26,320 bases of DNA from an uncultured Cellvibrio sp. (GCA_946481735.1 CAMLOU010000048.1:1-26320), one strand, 5' to 3'; positions 16,000-24,764 are shown, numbered from the stretch's first letter. Made by a program: numbers and translations. Notes: a model not told the origin generated them from the letters alone.

Positions 16000-16157
16000 G
16001 ATGGTGCGGGGAAGGGGTTGTGAGACACGCCGTGAACCCGGCCCCTATGCGCTCCCGGCGCTTCAGGACACTTCCCACATCCATGTGGGTCGTCCATGGG
16101 GGCTCATCACCGACATCCATGTCGGTGATGGTCTCACAACCCCTTACCCGCACCATC
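16000..16157. repeat. Family B structured repeat, copy 2
   Basis: Inverted repeat with 27-bp arms (16000-16026 and 16131-16157) carrying one mismatch. Inside are a perfect 12-bp hairpin with a 2-nt loop (16105-16116 with 16119-16130), a 7-bp hairpin CCCACAT-CC-ATGTGGG (16074-16089), and a core (16043-16098) matching copy 1 at 122-177 in inverted orientation. It fills most of the 227 nt between two convergent genes (DUF486 on plus, MATE on minus), where a bidirectional stop or mRNA 3'-end protector would make sense. Confidence 0.87.
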
Positions 16158-16212
16158 TCCGAACAATGTGCCAAGAAACTGAATTATTGAAAGAATAAGT
16201 GCACTTAAAATA

Positions 16213-17571
16213 TTAAGTTGTGAGGTTTTTGATCCATTTGCGGGTGCGGATACGGCGGATAACGGGTAAAAATTTCAGGCCGTCTTCCAGGAACATGAGT
16301 GCGTACAAAATAACGAACCAGTAGTTGCCAAAGAACACGGCTGCCGCGTATATGGGCAGGCCGAATACCCACATGACGACCGTGTCGGTGATCAAACAAA
16401 AACGATTGTCGCCGCCGGCGCGAAGTACGCCGATGATGCGAATCATGTTGAGAATTTTCAGCCACACCAGTGCGCAGAAAACGCCGAGGGTGTTCATCAG
16501 CAGCACCGTGGATTTTTCATCCAGTTGATCAAACACCAGCAGAATATACGGCCGTGCAAACCAGAGGGCGAGGCTGAAGAAAATGACCAGCCCGAGGGTG
16601 AGGCGGTCGAAGAAGCGGTAGAGTCGCCAGGCTTCGGCGGTGTCGTCGGCGCCGAGCGCGCGGCCTACCAATACGGCCGAGGCGTTGGCCAGTCCCACAA
16701 ACAAAGCAAAAAATGCACTTTCCAACGGAACGATAACGCCCATGACGGCCAGCGCTTCGGTGCCGGCAAAGCCGGTAATAACGTGGTAGGCCGAATTGCC
16801 CACGGCCCATATCGCGTAGTTCGCTACCAGCGGTAAGGCAAATACGCTGTAACGCAGGATGTGTTCTTTGTCGATGCCCCCGCGCAGTTGCGCAAAGGTC
16901 AGAGCGAAGCCGTGTCTGGTGAGGTACAAATAGCTGAGCATAAAACCCAGTTGCAGTGCGCGCGCCGCCAGGGTTGCCCAGGCCGCACCGGCAACACCCA
17001 GCGCCGGAAAGCCCCAGTGGCCGAAGATCAAGGCGTAGTTCAGGGTGATATTCACAATCGCCGCAATCACACCGGCTATCAGCGGCATGGTGGTATTGCC
17101 CAACGCACGCAGTGATGCTTCGAAGATCACGATCACTTGCGTCAGCAACAGGACCGGCGCGGTGATTTGTAAATATTGTGCAGCCAGCGCGGCTACCTGC
17201 GGGTCCGGGTTAATCCAGTTTACCCAGATGGGTGCGGCAAATGCGAAGGCCAGGGTGAACGGCAGCATCACCACCATGCCGACAAACAAGGTCACCGACA
17301 CGGTGCGTTGGCAACTGGGAAAATCCCGCGCGCCCGTGTACTGCGCTACCAGCACACTACAGCCAGTCGCCAGGCCACTCATCAATACCAGCAATAAAAA
17401 ATGGATCTTCGCCGCCAGCCCCACCGCCGCAATCGCCTGCGGCCCCAAGCCGCCCACCATGATGACATCGGCCATGCCGAGCATGGACTGCAACAACATC
17501 TGCGCAGCGACCGGCAGGGCCAATACCAGCACACTGAGCCAGAAAGTTTTGGGGGTTTTAGGCAGGGTCAC
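16213..17571 (-). CDS. MATE-family efflux transporter
   Basis: A 452-aa protein with about 12 membrane helices, a cation-coupled multidrug/toxin exporter (NorM-like length, about 457). The N-terminal half shows LALPVAAQMLLQSMLGMADVIMVGGLGPQAIAAVG and the GCSVLVAQYTGARD segment. The second repeat shows FVGLANASAVLVGRALGADD, the matching internal pseudo-repeat. The start is GTG at 17571, supported by GGAG 5 nt upstream; it gives MTLPKTPKTFWLSVLVLALPVAAQ. Substrate is unknown. It is separated by 142 nt from the symporter gene upstream on the same strand. A TATAAT lies in that gap, so it may have its own promoter. Confidence 0.92.
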   Translation of the reverse strand: MTLPKTPKTFWLSVLVLALPVAAQMLLQSMLGMADVIMVGGLGPQAIAAVGLAAKIHFLLLVLMSGLATGCSVLVAQYTGARDFPSCQRTVSVTLFVGMVVMLPFTLAFAFAAPIWVNWINPDPQVAALAAQYLQITAPVLLLTQVIVIFEASLRALGNTTMPLIAGVIAAIVNITLNYALIFGHWGFPALGVAGAAWATLAARALQLGFMLSYLYLTRHGFALTFAQLRGGIDKEHILRYSVFALPLVANYAIWAVGNSAYHVITGFAGTEALAVMGVIVPLESAFFALFVGLANASAVLVGRALGADDTAEAWRLYRFFDRLTLGLVIFFSLALWFARPYILLVFDQLDEKSTVLLMNTLGVFCALVWLKILNMIRIIGVLRAGGDNRFCLITDTVVMWVFGLPIYAAAVFFGNYWFVILYALMFLEDGLKFLPVIRRIRTRKWIKNLTT

Positions 17572-17609
17572 AACGGCTCCGGGCAGCGGATGATTGAAAA
17601 GTTGCGCCT

Positions 17610-17615
17610 ATTATA
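17610..17615 (-). promoter_or_regulatory. Possible -10 element of the MATE gene
   Basis: A consensus TATAAT on the minus strand 39 bp before the GTG start. No clear -35 hexamer stands 16 to 18 bp upstream, so support is limited. Confidence 0.3.
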
Positions 17616-17713
17616 GAGAGTGAAATAGAAGGCGCATGGAGAATCCACGCAAGGCAGAGGAATTTACATTTCTTTAGCGGTAAAGCGCCGAAAGAAAATC
17701 CTGCGTAATCCGG

Positions 17714-18940
17714 TTAACGATCCGTCACATGCTGCACGACCAAACTACCGACCATATCGCCTTCCACATTGACCGCTGTGCGCACCGTATCGAGCAGGCG
17801 ATCGATAGGTAGCAGAATGGCAACCGCTTCCGCAGGCAGACCGACGGATTGCAATACCATGATCATGGTGACCATGCCTGCACTGGGAATACCCGGCGCG
17901 CCCATGGAGGCAATCATGGCGGTGAAAAAAATCACCAGTTGTTGCGCAAGGCTGAGCTCAATGCCAACCAGGTTGGCAATAAATAAAGCCGCAGCGGCTT
18001 CATAGAGCGCGGTGCCATCCATATTCACCGTCGCGCCCAGGGGAATGACAAAACCGGCGATGTCGCGCCGGACATGGAGCTGCTCCTCGGCGCAACGCAA
18101 GGTGACCGGCAAGGTCGCCGTGCTGGAACTGGTGGCAAAAGCGGTGACCATGGCATCGCGCGCGCCGCGCAGGAACCAGAGCGGCGACTTGCGCGTAACA
18201 ATAAATAACAGCAAGGGTAAAACCACCAATCCGTGAATCAGGGTCGTACCAAACACCAGTGCGATAAAACCGGTCACGGTTTTTAATAGCATGACATCCT
18301 GCGTGCCCACCAGTTTGATCAACAGCGCCAGGATACCGAGCGGCGCCAGCACCATGATCCAGCGCACAATACGCATGATCAGTTCAAGAAATTCCTGCAA
18401 CAACGTCAGAATATTGCGATAGCGTTCACCGCCGATAACCAGCGCAATGCCGATAAATAACGCAAAGATAACCACCGGCAACACCTTTGCCTGCGCAAGG
18501 GCCGCGAACGGATTCATAAACAGATTGTGAAAAAAATGAACAAAAAATTCTGCCATGGTTAATTGATTGGCTTCGAAATTTTCCATCGCATCCTTGAATA
18601 AGGATAACTCCAGCCCGGCACCCGGCTTGAAAATATTCGCGACCGTTAACGCAAGCAACATCGCAAGGCTGGTGGAAACCGCAAAATAACCCAGCGTGGT
18701 CATCCATACGCGGTGCACCTGGTGATGCGCCTGCAAATTCGCAATGCCCACCGCGATCGATGTAAACACCAGGGGGATCAACACCATCTTGAGTAAGTCA
18801 ATAAAAATACCGCCGACAATGCCACTGGTATAAAGCACCACGTCACGCGTAACCGAGGTATCACCGAGCCCGCTGACCCACCAGCCCAGGAGAACACCGA
18901 GCACGGCGGCAACTAAAATCTGAACATTAATACCTGGCAT
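17714..18940 (-). CDS. Dicarboxylate/amino acid:cation symporter
   Basis: A 408-aa inner-membrane protein of the DAACS (GltP/DctA) family, which imports glutamate, aspartate or C4-dicarboxylates with Na+ or H+. The serine-rich re-entrant loop FATSSSTATLPVTLRCAEE is present, as are IPLGATVNMDGTALYEAAAA (family NMDGT motif), MGAPGIPSAGMVTM, the second hairpin tip, and LLPIDRLLDTVRTAVNVEGD near the C-terminus with the substrate-contacting Asp/Arg/Asn region. The ATG at 18940 has a GGGA ribosome site. It follows the DUF2799 lipoprotein gene by 22 nt, so the two probably form an operon. The exact substrate cannot be decided. Confidence 0.92.
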   Translation of the reverse strand: MPGINVQILVAAVLGVLLGWWVSGLGDTSVTRDVVLYTSGIVGGIFIDLLKMVLIPLVFTSIAVGIANLQAHHQVHRVWMTTLGYFAVSTSLAMLLALTVANIFKPGAGLELSLFKDAMENFEANQLTMAEFFVHFFHNLFMNPFAALAQAKVLPVVIFALFIGIALVIGGERYRNILTLLQEFLELIMRIVRWIMVLAPLGILALLIKLVGTQDVMLLKTVTGFIALVFGTTLIHGLVVLPLLLFIVTRKSPLWFLRGARDAMVTAFATSSSTATLPVTLRCAEEQLHVRRDIAGFVIPLGATVNMDGTALYEAAAALFIANLVGIELSLAQQLVIFFTAMIASMGAPGIPSAGMVTMIMVLQSVGLPAEAVAILLPIDRLLDTVRTAVNVEGDMVGSLVVQHVTDR

Positions 18941-18962
18941 GTAAACGTCCCGATGAAAATTT

Positions 18963-19589
18963 TTATTGATAACCCTGGCGGCGGTGCTGATTCAGCAGGT
19001 GATGATAATCACCATCCAGCCGATAATGTTGCTCTTCCATATTCACCAGCTCAATCTGCAAGTCGCTCAACTCGTAGCGCAGCTCGCGGATAATCCGGAG
19101 ATGCTCCGCGCGCGCGTCAGAATCGCTTTGCTCGCTGATAATTTCACCTTCGTGGTAGGCAATGTCTGCATCAATTTCTTCGATACGGTGTTTAATGGAT
19201 ACCATGGCCGAGGCCATGTCATTGAGTTGTTTTTCAATCTGATAGCGATCCTGACCATCGCGATATGCCTGCATAAAGGTATCGACCAGATCCAGCGGGC
19301 AAATACCGCGATAGGCATTTCCGCGCGCGCCCTCACTGTAACCGCGTTCGCGCGTGCAATATTGCCGCGCACCCTTGCGATGGCCTTCTTCGTAGGCCGT
19401 CATATCCGGCACGACCTTGACCGAGGCGCAGGCTTTGCGGTGTTGTCCGATACGATCCAGGGCGTAACCGCTGCTGGCATCTTCAAAACCGATCATATGC
19501 CAGTCCGCGTTTAAACATTCGTCTTTGCTCAGGGTTGCACATCCAGTCATCAGCAACAACGCGATCATCACACTTATCTTTTTTGTCAT
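18963..19589 (-). CDS. DUF2799 lipoprotein
   Basis: A 208-aa lipoprotein. The signal MTKKISVMIALLLMTGCATLS has the lipobox LMTGC; Ala after the Cys suggests outer-membrane delivery. The mature N-terminal half matches DUF2799: ADWHMIGFEDASSGYALDRI, HRKACASV, AYEEGHRKGARQYC and GNAYRGICP, with the family's conserved Cys and Gly-Arg positions. The C-terminal half is charged and heptad-like (about residues 120-195), probably coiled coil. The frame is open to 19649, but ATG 19589 is chosen since it alone gives a lipoprotein signal. Function unknown. It lies 22 nt upstream of the symporter gene. Confidence 0.85.
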   Translation of the reverse strand: MTKKISVMIALLLMTGCATLSKDECLNADWHMIGFEDASSGYALDRIGQHRKACASVKVVPDMTAYEEGHRKGARQYCTRERGYSEGARGNAYRGICPLDLVDTFMQAYRDGQDRYQIEKQLNDMASAMVSIKHRIEEIDADIAYHEGEIISEQSDSDARAEHLRIIRELRYELSDLQIELVNMEEQHYRLDGDYHHLLNQHRRQGYQ

Positions 19590-19779
19590 GGGTTTTCTCT
19601 GGGTATGTAGTCGGGCAGCGCGCCTGAATCGCCTGCCACAATTCGCCATAATTCATCCGTGCTTTTCCTTTTTCTCGCCACGGACCTGCCTTTTTCCTGC
19701 GGTTTACTAACCATCGTCAAGAACACATTTTCCTTAAACACTTATACCCCTTACGCATTTACATAAAAGGATCGCAATC

Positions 19780-20472
19780 ATGAAAAAAGCAATCGCATTA
19801 TCCATGGCTCTCATCTCATCTGCCACCCTGCCGTTGGCCGCACAGGCTGACGATGTCAAAACCGATGTCAAGCAAGCGACGGTGTTTACCACCGCGGGCA
19901 TCCTCGGCGCCATCGCCGGTGGCCCCATCGGTTTGTTTGTAGGCGCCATAGGTGGTGCTTACCTGGGTGAACAAATTGAAAAAGCCGATCAACTTGACAA
20001 TGCCCAACTGGCGCAGGCGGATGCAGAGATGACCATTTCTCATTTGAACACCGAATTAATTGAACGTAGTACAGCGCTGGAACAACTGCAACAACAAACC
20101 TTTGATCAATTGCAACTACAAGTCCTGTTCCTGACCGGGTCAGACAGTCTCACTGCGCAGGGCGAAAAGCAATTGCAGATTCTCGCTGATTTCCTCAACA
20201 AGCACCAACATTTGAACATCCACCTGCACGGTTACGCCGATCCACGCGGCACCGAAGATTATAACGAAGTCCTGTCTCACTACCGCGCCATCTCCGTGAA
20301 AGATGCCCTTGAGACGGCCGGTGTGGATTATTCACGCATCAGCATTACCGCCCACGGTGCAAATCGCCCCAAGACGCCACAGGACAATGCCGATACCTAC
20401 GCACTGGAACGTCGCGTGGATATCGAAATTGTGAATCCACAACCGAATGTGGTTTCAATGCAACTTGATTAA
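19780..20472 (+). CDS. OmpA-family protein resembling PdsO
   Basis: A 230-aa exported protein. A signal peptide is cleaved near AQA-DD (residue 23). Residues 40-64 are a glycine-zipper membrane segment (GILGAIAGGPIGLFVGAIGG), residues 65-108 are likely coiled coil, and residues 112-217 are an OmpA-C peptidoglycan-binding domain. D154 (GYADPRG) and R169 (LSHYRAIS), 15 residues apart as in OmpA, are the expected diaminopimelate ligands. This architecture resembles PdsO, the OmpA-like protein of the proteobacterial dedicated sortase system, but no sortase, sensor kinase or sortase substrate lies in the window. It is monocistronic. The ATG has AAGGAT 7 nt upstream. A generic glycine-zipper OmpA-like lipid-free envelope protein is the alternative. 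Confidence 0.82.
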   Translation: MKKAIALSMALISSATLPLAAQADDVKTDVKQATVFTTAGILGAIAGGPIGLFVGAIGGAYLGEQIEKADQLDNAQLAQADAEMTISHLNTELIERSTALEQLQQQTFDQLQLQVLFLTGSDSLTAQGEKQLQILADFLNKHQHLNIHLHGYADPRGTEDYNEVLSHYRAISVKDALETAGVDYSRISITAHGANRPKTPQDNADTYALERRVDIEIVNPQPNVVSMQLD

Positions 20473-20508
20473 GCGCAACAACTGCCCCGCAAGGAAAGAT
20501 TTTTTCTT

Positions 20509-20548
20509 CATCAGGTAAGGAGATGTACGACAAGGACGTATCCTGATG
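20509..20548. repeat. Inverted repeat after the OmpA-like gene
   Basis: CATCAGG (20509-20515) pairs with CCTGATG (20542-20548), and a flanking T-run (20500-20505) pairs with an A-run (20551-20555), so the stem could extend well beyond 7 bp. The T-run is on the 5' side on both strands, which is the wrong polarity for an intrinsic terminator. Confidence 0.5.
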
Positions 20549-20565
20549 AGAAAAACCTGGGCAAG

Positions 20566-20593
20566 GGAAAAACCACCTTATTGAAATAAGTGG
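20566..20593 (-). terminator. Rho-independent terminator of the BrkB-family gene
   Basis: On the minus strand CCACTTATT (20585-20593) pairs with AATAAGGTGG (20573-20582, one bulged base) and is followed at once by five T (20568-20572). It begins 11 nt past the stop codon at 20604. Confidence 0.7.
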
Positions 20594-20603
20594 CAAAAAC
20601 CAT

Positions 20604-21521
20604 TCAAGGCTGCTTATCAGGCTGCTTCGATTCAGCCGCCGTGGACACGGCATAATCCGAGGGCACAATCTGGCGGCCATGGTGCCGTGCATAAACCCGC
20701 GTAAATTCTGCACCAAAAAACAGAATCATGCCCGCATACGACACCCAAAGCATAATGAGGATAATACTGCCTGCCGCGCCATAGGCAGAGCCCGGATCAC
20801 TGTAAGCAAAATAAAGTCCCAAGGCGAACTTGGCGAGCACAAATAACAACGAGGTGACCAGCGCACCGATCCAGACATCGCGCCATTCGATCTCCGCGTC
20901 GGGCAGGAATTTATAGATAGCGGCGAATAACAAGGTAATAACACCCAAAGAAACGCTGATATCGAGCAGACGAAAAACAATATTGAGTGAATCAGAAAAA
21001 TACGCCGCGACCCAGTTACTGATCATACTCAACACAGTGGATAACACCAGTGACACCAACAACAGAAAACCCACTACCAGAATCAGCCCGAAAGAGAACA
21101 AGCGATCCATCACCAGCTTAAGTAATTTGCGTTTGGGCTGTGGTTTAACTTCCCACATCACGTTCAGGGTTTGCTGCAACTGATAAAACACACCCGTTGC
21201 ACCGAATAGCAGCGTCGCCAAACTGATGACCGAAGAAAGCGTAAAGCCCTCGCTTTGACTGGCATTGGAGACAATTGCTTGCACATCCTGCGCCGCCTTG
21301 CTGCCGACCAGCGCGCGCACCTGCTGGTTTATTTCATTACTGACTGCCTGTTGCTCAAAAAAATAACCGGCCAGGTTAATAATGATGATGAGTAACCCCG
21401 GTAAAGAGAAGATAGTGTAGTACGCGATAACGGTGCTGTTACGAAACGGATCGCGATTGATCCATTGGGTGAAGGTTTCTTTTAACAGACTGCCCATGCT
21501 TTTTATGTGCCGCCTACGCAT
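20604..21521 (-). CDS. YihY/BrkB-family inner-membrane protein
   Basis: A 305-aa protein with about six membrane helices, of the YihY/virulence factor BrkB family. Typical signatures are NSTVIAYYTIFSLPGLLIIII, the QAIVSN...LATLLFGATGVFYQLQQTLNVMWEVKP segment, YKFLPDAEIEWRDVWIGALVTSLLFVLAKF and the closing YGAAGSIILIMLWVSYAGMILFFGAEFTRVYARHHG. The tail is hydrophilic. The family has often been called ribonuclease BN in error; no enzymatic role is supported. The first ATG (21521) is preferred because GGAGG stands 7 nt upstream. It ends at a clear terminator and is transcribed alone. The 270-nt gap upstream holds only the neighbour's terminator and possible promoter sequence. Confidence 0.92.
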   Translation of the reverse strand: MRRRHIKSMGSLLKETFTQWINRDPFRNSTVIAYYTIFSLPGLLIIIINLAGYFFEQQAVSNEINQQVRALVGSKAAQDVQAIVSNASQSEGFTLSSVISLATLLFGATGVFYQLQQTLNVMWEVKPQPKRKLLKLVMDRLFSFGLILVVGFLLLVSLVLSTVLSMISNWVAAYFSDSLNIVFRLLDISVSLGVITLLFAAIYKFLPDAEIEWRDVWIGALVTSLLFVLAKFALGLYFAYSDPGSAYGAAGSIILIMLWVSYAGMILFFGAEFTRVYARHHGRQIVPSDYAVSTAAESKQPDKQP

Positions 21522-21734
21522 CGCCGAGCCTCCTCAAAAGAAGATTACAGTGAAGGTCACGACAATGGCATATGCCACCAATGGGATATTCGGGTATTTG
21601 CGCACAGCAGAACTCCTGTCATCACAGCGATATAAAATCGACTGCATTTTTTATTCCATGAGAGCGCAACGCGAATTTACACGGGAGGTGTGCAACACGG
21701 CGAGAGGAGTTGTCAGAATTACAAGGAAGCGCTG

Positions 21735-21781
21735 TAAAAAGAACAACGGGCAAGTCGGGAGAAGTACCTGTCGACCTGCCC
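21735..21781 (-). terminator. Rho-independent terminator of the pbpC unit
   Basis: Minus-strand stem of 10 bp with one G-T pair (21772-21781 with 21748-21757) followed by GTTGTTCTTTTT. It lies about 10 nt after the stop of the 197-aa membrane-protein gene and likely ends the pbpC transcript. Confidence 0.7.
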
Positions 21782-21791
21782 AGAGTAAGGA

Positions 21792-22385
21792 TTATTCCGC
21801 AATTCCTGTCAGGACGGCATACATACCCAGCGCAACAAAGCCCCAGAAAAGCACGCCAAGTGCAATCCACAACCAGTTATACAAGGTGAACTGGCTGTTG
21901 CGCGTTCCCTGCGGATCACCGCAGGCGGCATTGGCAGCCATTTGCGCTTTATACAAGGGCCATACCAGCACGGGCAGCAACAGGACCGACGCGATATCCG
22001 TCGCCGGAGAACCAATACCTTTGGTCGACAATCGTTCCACTACGGTTTCGACCACCAACAGGATAACGTAGCAAGTTGCCAGAATCGTAGGCGACCAATG
22101 GTAGGAGATATTTTTATCTTTTAAGCGGAAATCAATTAAGTCAAACAGGGAATGCGTAAAAAATATGGAGAAGATGGTGCGCGCAACCGGCCAGACATCG
22201 GAATCAATGTGTTTTTTATGTTGCGCCCAATGTTTATAAAACCAGTAAAGCCGATACATACCCACCGTCAAAAAAAACAGTACCAGGAATTTTTGTGGTG
22301 AGACCACATAAAATTGCTCATTAGCGTCCTCAATGATGGGCGATTCCAGATCCGCTTCCGGTGTTTTGTAGATTTCATTTTCCAT
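21792..22385 (-). CDS. Membrane protein of unknown function, DUF4234-like
   Basis: A 197-aa protein with a soluble N-terminus of about 30 residues (MENEIYKTPEADLESP), similar to the proline-rich start of many DUF4234-type proteins. It has four or five likely membrane helices: FLVLFFLTVGMYRLYWFYKHW near residue 33, ILATCYVILLVVETVV, ASVLLLPVLVWPLYKAQMAAN and LWIALGVLFWGFVALGMYAVL. I recognise the LTVGMYRLYWFYKHW signature from uncharacterised membrane proteins but know no function. It starts 27 nt after pbpC with a strong AGAGGAAA ribosome site and ends at a terminator, so it is probably co-transcribed with pbpC. Confidence 0.78.
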   Translation of the reverse strand: MENEIYKTPEADLESPIIEDANEQFYVVSPQKFLVLFFLTVGMYRLYWFYKHWAQHKKHIDSDVWPVARTIFSIFFTHSLFDLIDFRLKDKNISYHWSPTILATCYVILLVVETVVERLSTKGIGSPATDIASVLLLPVLVWPLYKAQMAANAACGDPQGTRNSQFTLYNWLWIALGVLFWGFVALGMYAVLTGIAE

Positions 22386-22412
22386 TATGTTTCCTCTTGA
22401 TGATTGTTTCTT

Positions 22413-24764
22413 TTATTCTGTCGGCGTATCGCCCAACACCTGAAACCAGCGCTCCAGCCGATAACCCTGTTGGTCGATCAATAACAATTTGTGCCAGCCC
22501 GGTTCCAGCGACACACTTTGTTCGTGGAAGGTATTGGTTTCTCCCAGGAAATTATCATCCAGATGCCAGTACACAATCGTCTGTGGCTGGCGGTGTACCG
22601 CTTGCAATACGACGCGGCTGCGGCGACCATCCAGATCAACCGGAATATAAACCCGGCTGCCTTCGTGGGGATACAGCAAATCCATAGGTTGGTCATCATC
22701 CACCTCACCGCGTTCGGCCAAACAGTCCTGGCGCCAGGGCGGCAAGCTGCGATAATCGCTGTGGTATTGCCGCCAAAAAAATTCCTGCGCCGGCGGCAGT
22801 ACAAACCAATCCACCGTTTGCATATGACTAACCGATTCGCACCGACTGTGTACACGAAATTGGCCGGTGTTATCCAGGTGCACACGCCGATGAAACGGCG
22901 TGACTTGCTGGAAATGGCTATCGACCGGAATCAAAATATCTTGAGCAGCGCACTGTCCGCCGGCGAGGTAACCGTCGTTGCGACACACACTGACCGTCTT
23001 CAACGCGTGCAACGGCCGATCAAACCAACTGCTCGCCCCGACGCGATCAAATACGTCAAATAAAATCGGCGCCGCGCTGGTTTGTCCGCTCAAAAAACTC
23101 GCGGCTTCACCACCGGCATTACCCACCCATACACCCAGCGTGTAGCGGCCATTACTGCCGATGGCCCAGGCATCGCGCAGGCCATAACTGGTACCGGTTT
23201 TCCAGGCGATAGTCTGGCTGCCGGAAAAATCCCGCCATAAATTTTCATTGCCGGGCCGCACCACTTCTACCATCGCCTGCAAGGTTAGCCAGGCCGCACC
23301 TTGATCCAATACCGCAGGCGATGCGAATGCCGCCGGTTCATTCCGCAACAGACGCACCGCGGAATGCGTAGCATCCGCTCCGTCGCGGGCACTGGCGACC
23401 ATGCGCGCGTAAATACCCGTGAGTTCCCACAGCGTGCCCTCGGCACCGCCAAGAATTAATGTCAGACCATAATCATCCGCCGCACGAAATAACGTGGTCA
23501 TCCCCAACGCCTGCAAGTGATGATGAAAACGGCTGATACCGTACTGGCGCAGCATACGCACCGCCGGCACATTCAGTGAATGGGCCAACGCGTAATGAGC
23601 GGGCACTGCACCGCGATATTGGCGATCATAATTTTGTGGTTTATAGCCGGCGAATTGCGTGGGGATGTCAGACACCAGGGTGGTCGGCAACAATTCGCCA
23701 TCCTGCAACATCAAGCCGTACAACACCGGTTTTAAAATACTGCCGGTGGATCGTGGGCGCTGGATAATATCCACGTGCGGTGCATAACGCTGTTCATCTT
23801 GCCACGCCTGATTGCCAATGTAAGCGCGCACCGCCATGGCCTGATGGTCAATCAATAACACCGCAATATTATTCGCCCCTTCATTCGCCAGGCGCCGACT
23901 GTGACGCTGCACGATGTGCTGGACATGCTGTTGCAACGACGCATCCAGCGTTGAGTGCAACACAGCGTTGTGTGGAAATTGTTGTGTTAATGTCGAGAGC
24001 AAATGCGGCGCCGCTTGCGGCAAGGGTTGCGGTTTTTCTGGCAGGGGTTCAAGCAGCGCCAGCTCCAGGTCCAGGGCCGATAATTTTTTTTGCGCATGCA
24101 AACGCTGCAATAAACGGTTACGTTTTGTTTGTAACACATCCCGCTGACGCCCCGGATGAATCAAGGCCGGGCTGTTGGGTAAAACGGCAAGCAAAGCGGA
24201 TTCAGCCCAGGATAATTCCTCAGGCGCGCGGCCAAAATATCGCCAGGCTGCCGCGCGCAAACCGACGATATTGCCACCAAAAGGCGCGTGACTGGCGTAG
24301 TGAATTAACAATTCATCTTTGGTAAAACGCCATTCCAACTGCAGCGCGCGCAAGGCTTCGATGATTTTACTGATGAGCGTACGCGGCGGGTCGTCGCGCA
24401 GCATACGCGCCAGCTGCATGGTGATGGTACTGCCGCCGCTGGTGACGCGCCCTTCGCGCAGATTGCCCCAGGCAGCGCGCGCAATTGCCACGGGATCGAC
24501 ACCGGGATGTTGGTAAAACCGGCGGTCTTCAAACAGCAACAAGGCTTGCACATATTTTTCCGGCAGCTTATCCACCGGCGCGAAGCGCCATTGCTGATCG
24601 CCGGCAATGCTCGCACCGAGCAACTGACCATTGCGATCCAGCAATATCCTGGCATAGCTCACGCGGCTCAATTTCTCTGGCAAGGGCGCAAACTGCAAAA
24701 CCAGCATCGCCACCAGAGCCAATGCCGCGATTACCAATATTCGAAAACCCAAAGCCTGCTTCAT
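22413..24764 (-). CDS. pbpC: Penicillin-binding protein 1C
   Basis: A 783-aa class A penicillin-binding protein of the 1C subtype (E. coli 770). It makes glycan strands and carries a transpeptidase domain in the periplasm. A membrane anchor lies at residues 8-25. The glycosyltransferase domain has E79 in LLFEDRRFYQHPGVDP and GGSTITMQLARML. The transpeptidase motifs are STGSILKP (SxxK), SLN and KTGTSYGLRDAW. The C-terminal region after about residue 690 fits the BiPBP_C domain. The frame is open to 24842, but ATG 24764 is chosen because the extension runs through a dispersed repeat and spoils the anchor. In E. coli pbpC sits with yfhM (alpha-2-macroglobulin); no such gene is adjacent here. Confidence 0.93.
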   Translation of the reverse strand: MKQALGFRILVIAALALVAMLVLQFAPLPEKLSRVSYARILLDRNGQLLGASIAGDQQWRFAPVDKLPEKYVQALLLFEDRRFYQHPGVDPVAIARAAWGNLREGRVTSGGSTITMQLARMLRDDPPRTLISKIIEALRALQLEWRFTKDELLIHYASHAPFGGNIVGLRAAAWRYFGRAPEELSWAESALLAVLPNSPALIHPGRQRDVLQTKRNRLLQRLHAQKKLSALDLELALLEPLPEKPQPLPQAAPHLLSTLTQQFPHNAVLHSTLDASLQQHVQHIVQRHSRRLANEGANNIAVLLIDHQAMAVRAYIGNQAWQDEQRYAPHVDIIQRPRSTGSILKPVLYGLMLQDGELLPTTLVSDIPTQFAGYKPQNYDRQYRGAVPAHYALAHSLNVPAVRMLRQYGISRFHHHLQALGMTTLFRAADDYGLTLILGGAEGTLWELTGIYARMVASARDGADATHSAVRLLRNEPAAFASPAVLDQGAAWLTLQAMVEVVRPGNENLWRDFSGSQTIAWKTGTSYGLRDAWAIGSNGRYTLGVWVGNAGGEAASFLSGQTSAAPILFDVFDRVGASSWFDRPLHALKTVSVCRNDGYLAGGQCAAQDILIPVDSHFQQVTPFHRRVHLDNTGQFRVHSRCESVSHMQTVDWFVLPPAQEFFWRQYHSDYRSLPPWRQDCLAERGEVDDDQPMDLLYPHEGSRVYIPVDLDGRRSRVVLQAVHRQPQTIVYWHLDDNFLGETNTFHEQSVSLEPGWHKLLLIDQQGYRLERWFQVLGDTPTE

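Noticed and set aside
16203..16218. ACTTAA-AATA-TTAAGT as terminator of the MATE gene
   Set aside because: Very short AT-only stem overlapping the stop codon; too weak to call.
17669..17697. Hairpin TTTCTTT/AAAGAAA after the DAACS symporter gene as a terminator
   Set aside because: The stem is real but no T-tract follows on the minus strand.
20500..20555. Inverted repeat after the OmpA-like gene as a terminator
   Set aside because: The T-run precedes the stem and the A-run follows it on both strands, the wrong polarity.
21433..22071. 212-codon open frame on the plus strand
   Set aside because: It lies antisense to the BrkB-family gene and the 197-aa membrane-protein gene and shows no protein-like family pattern.
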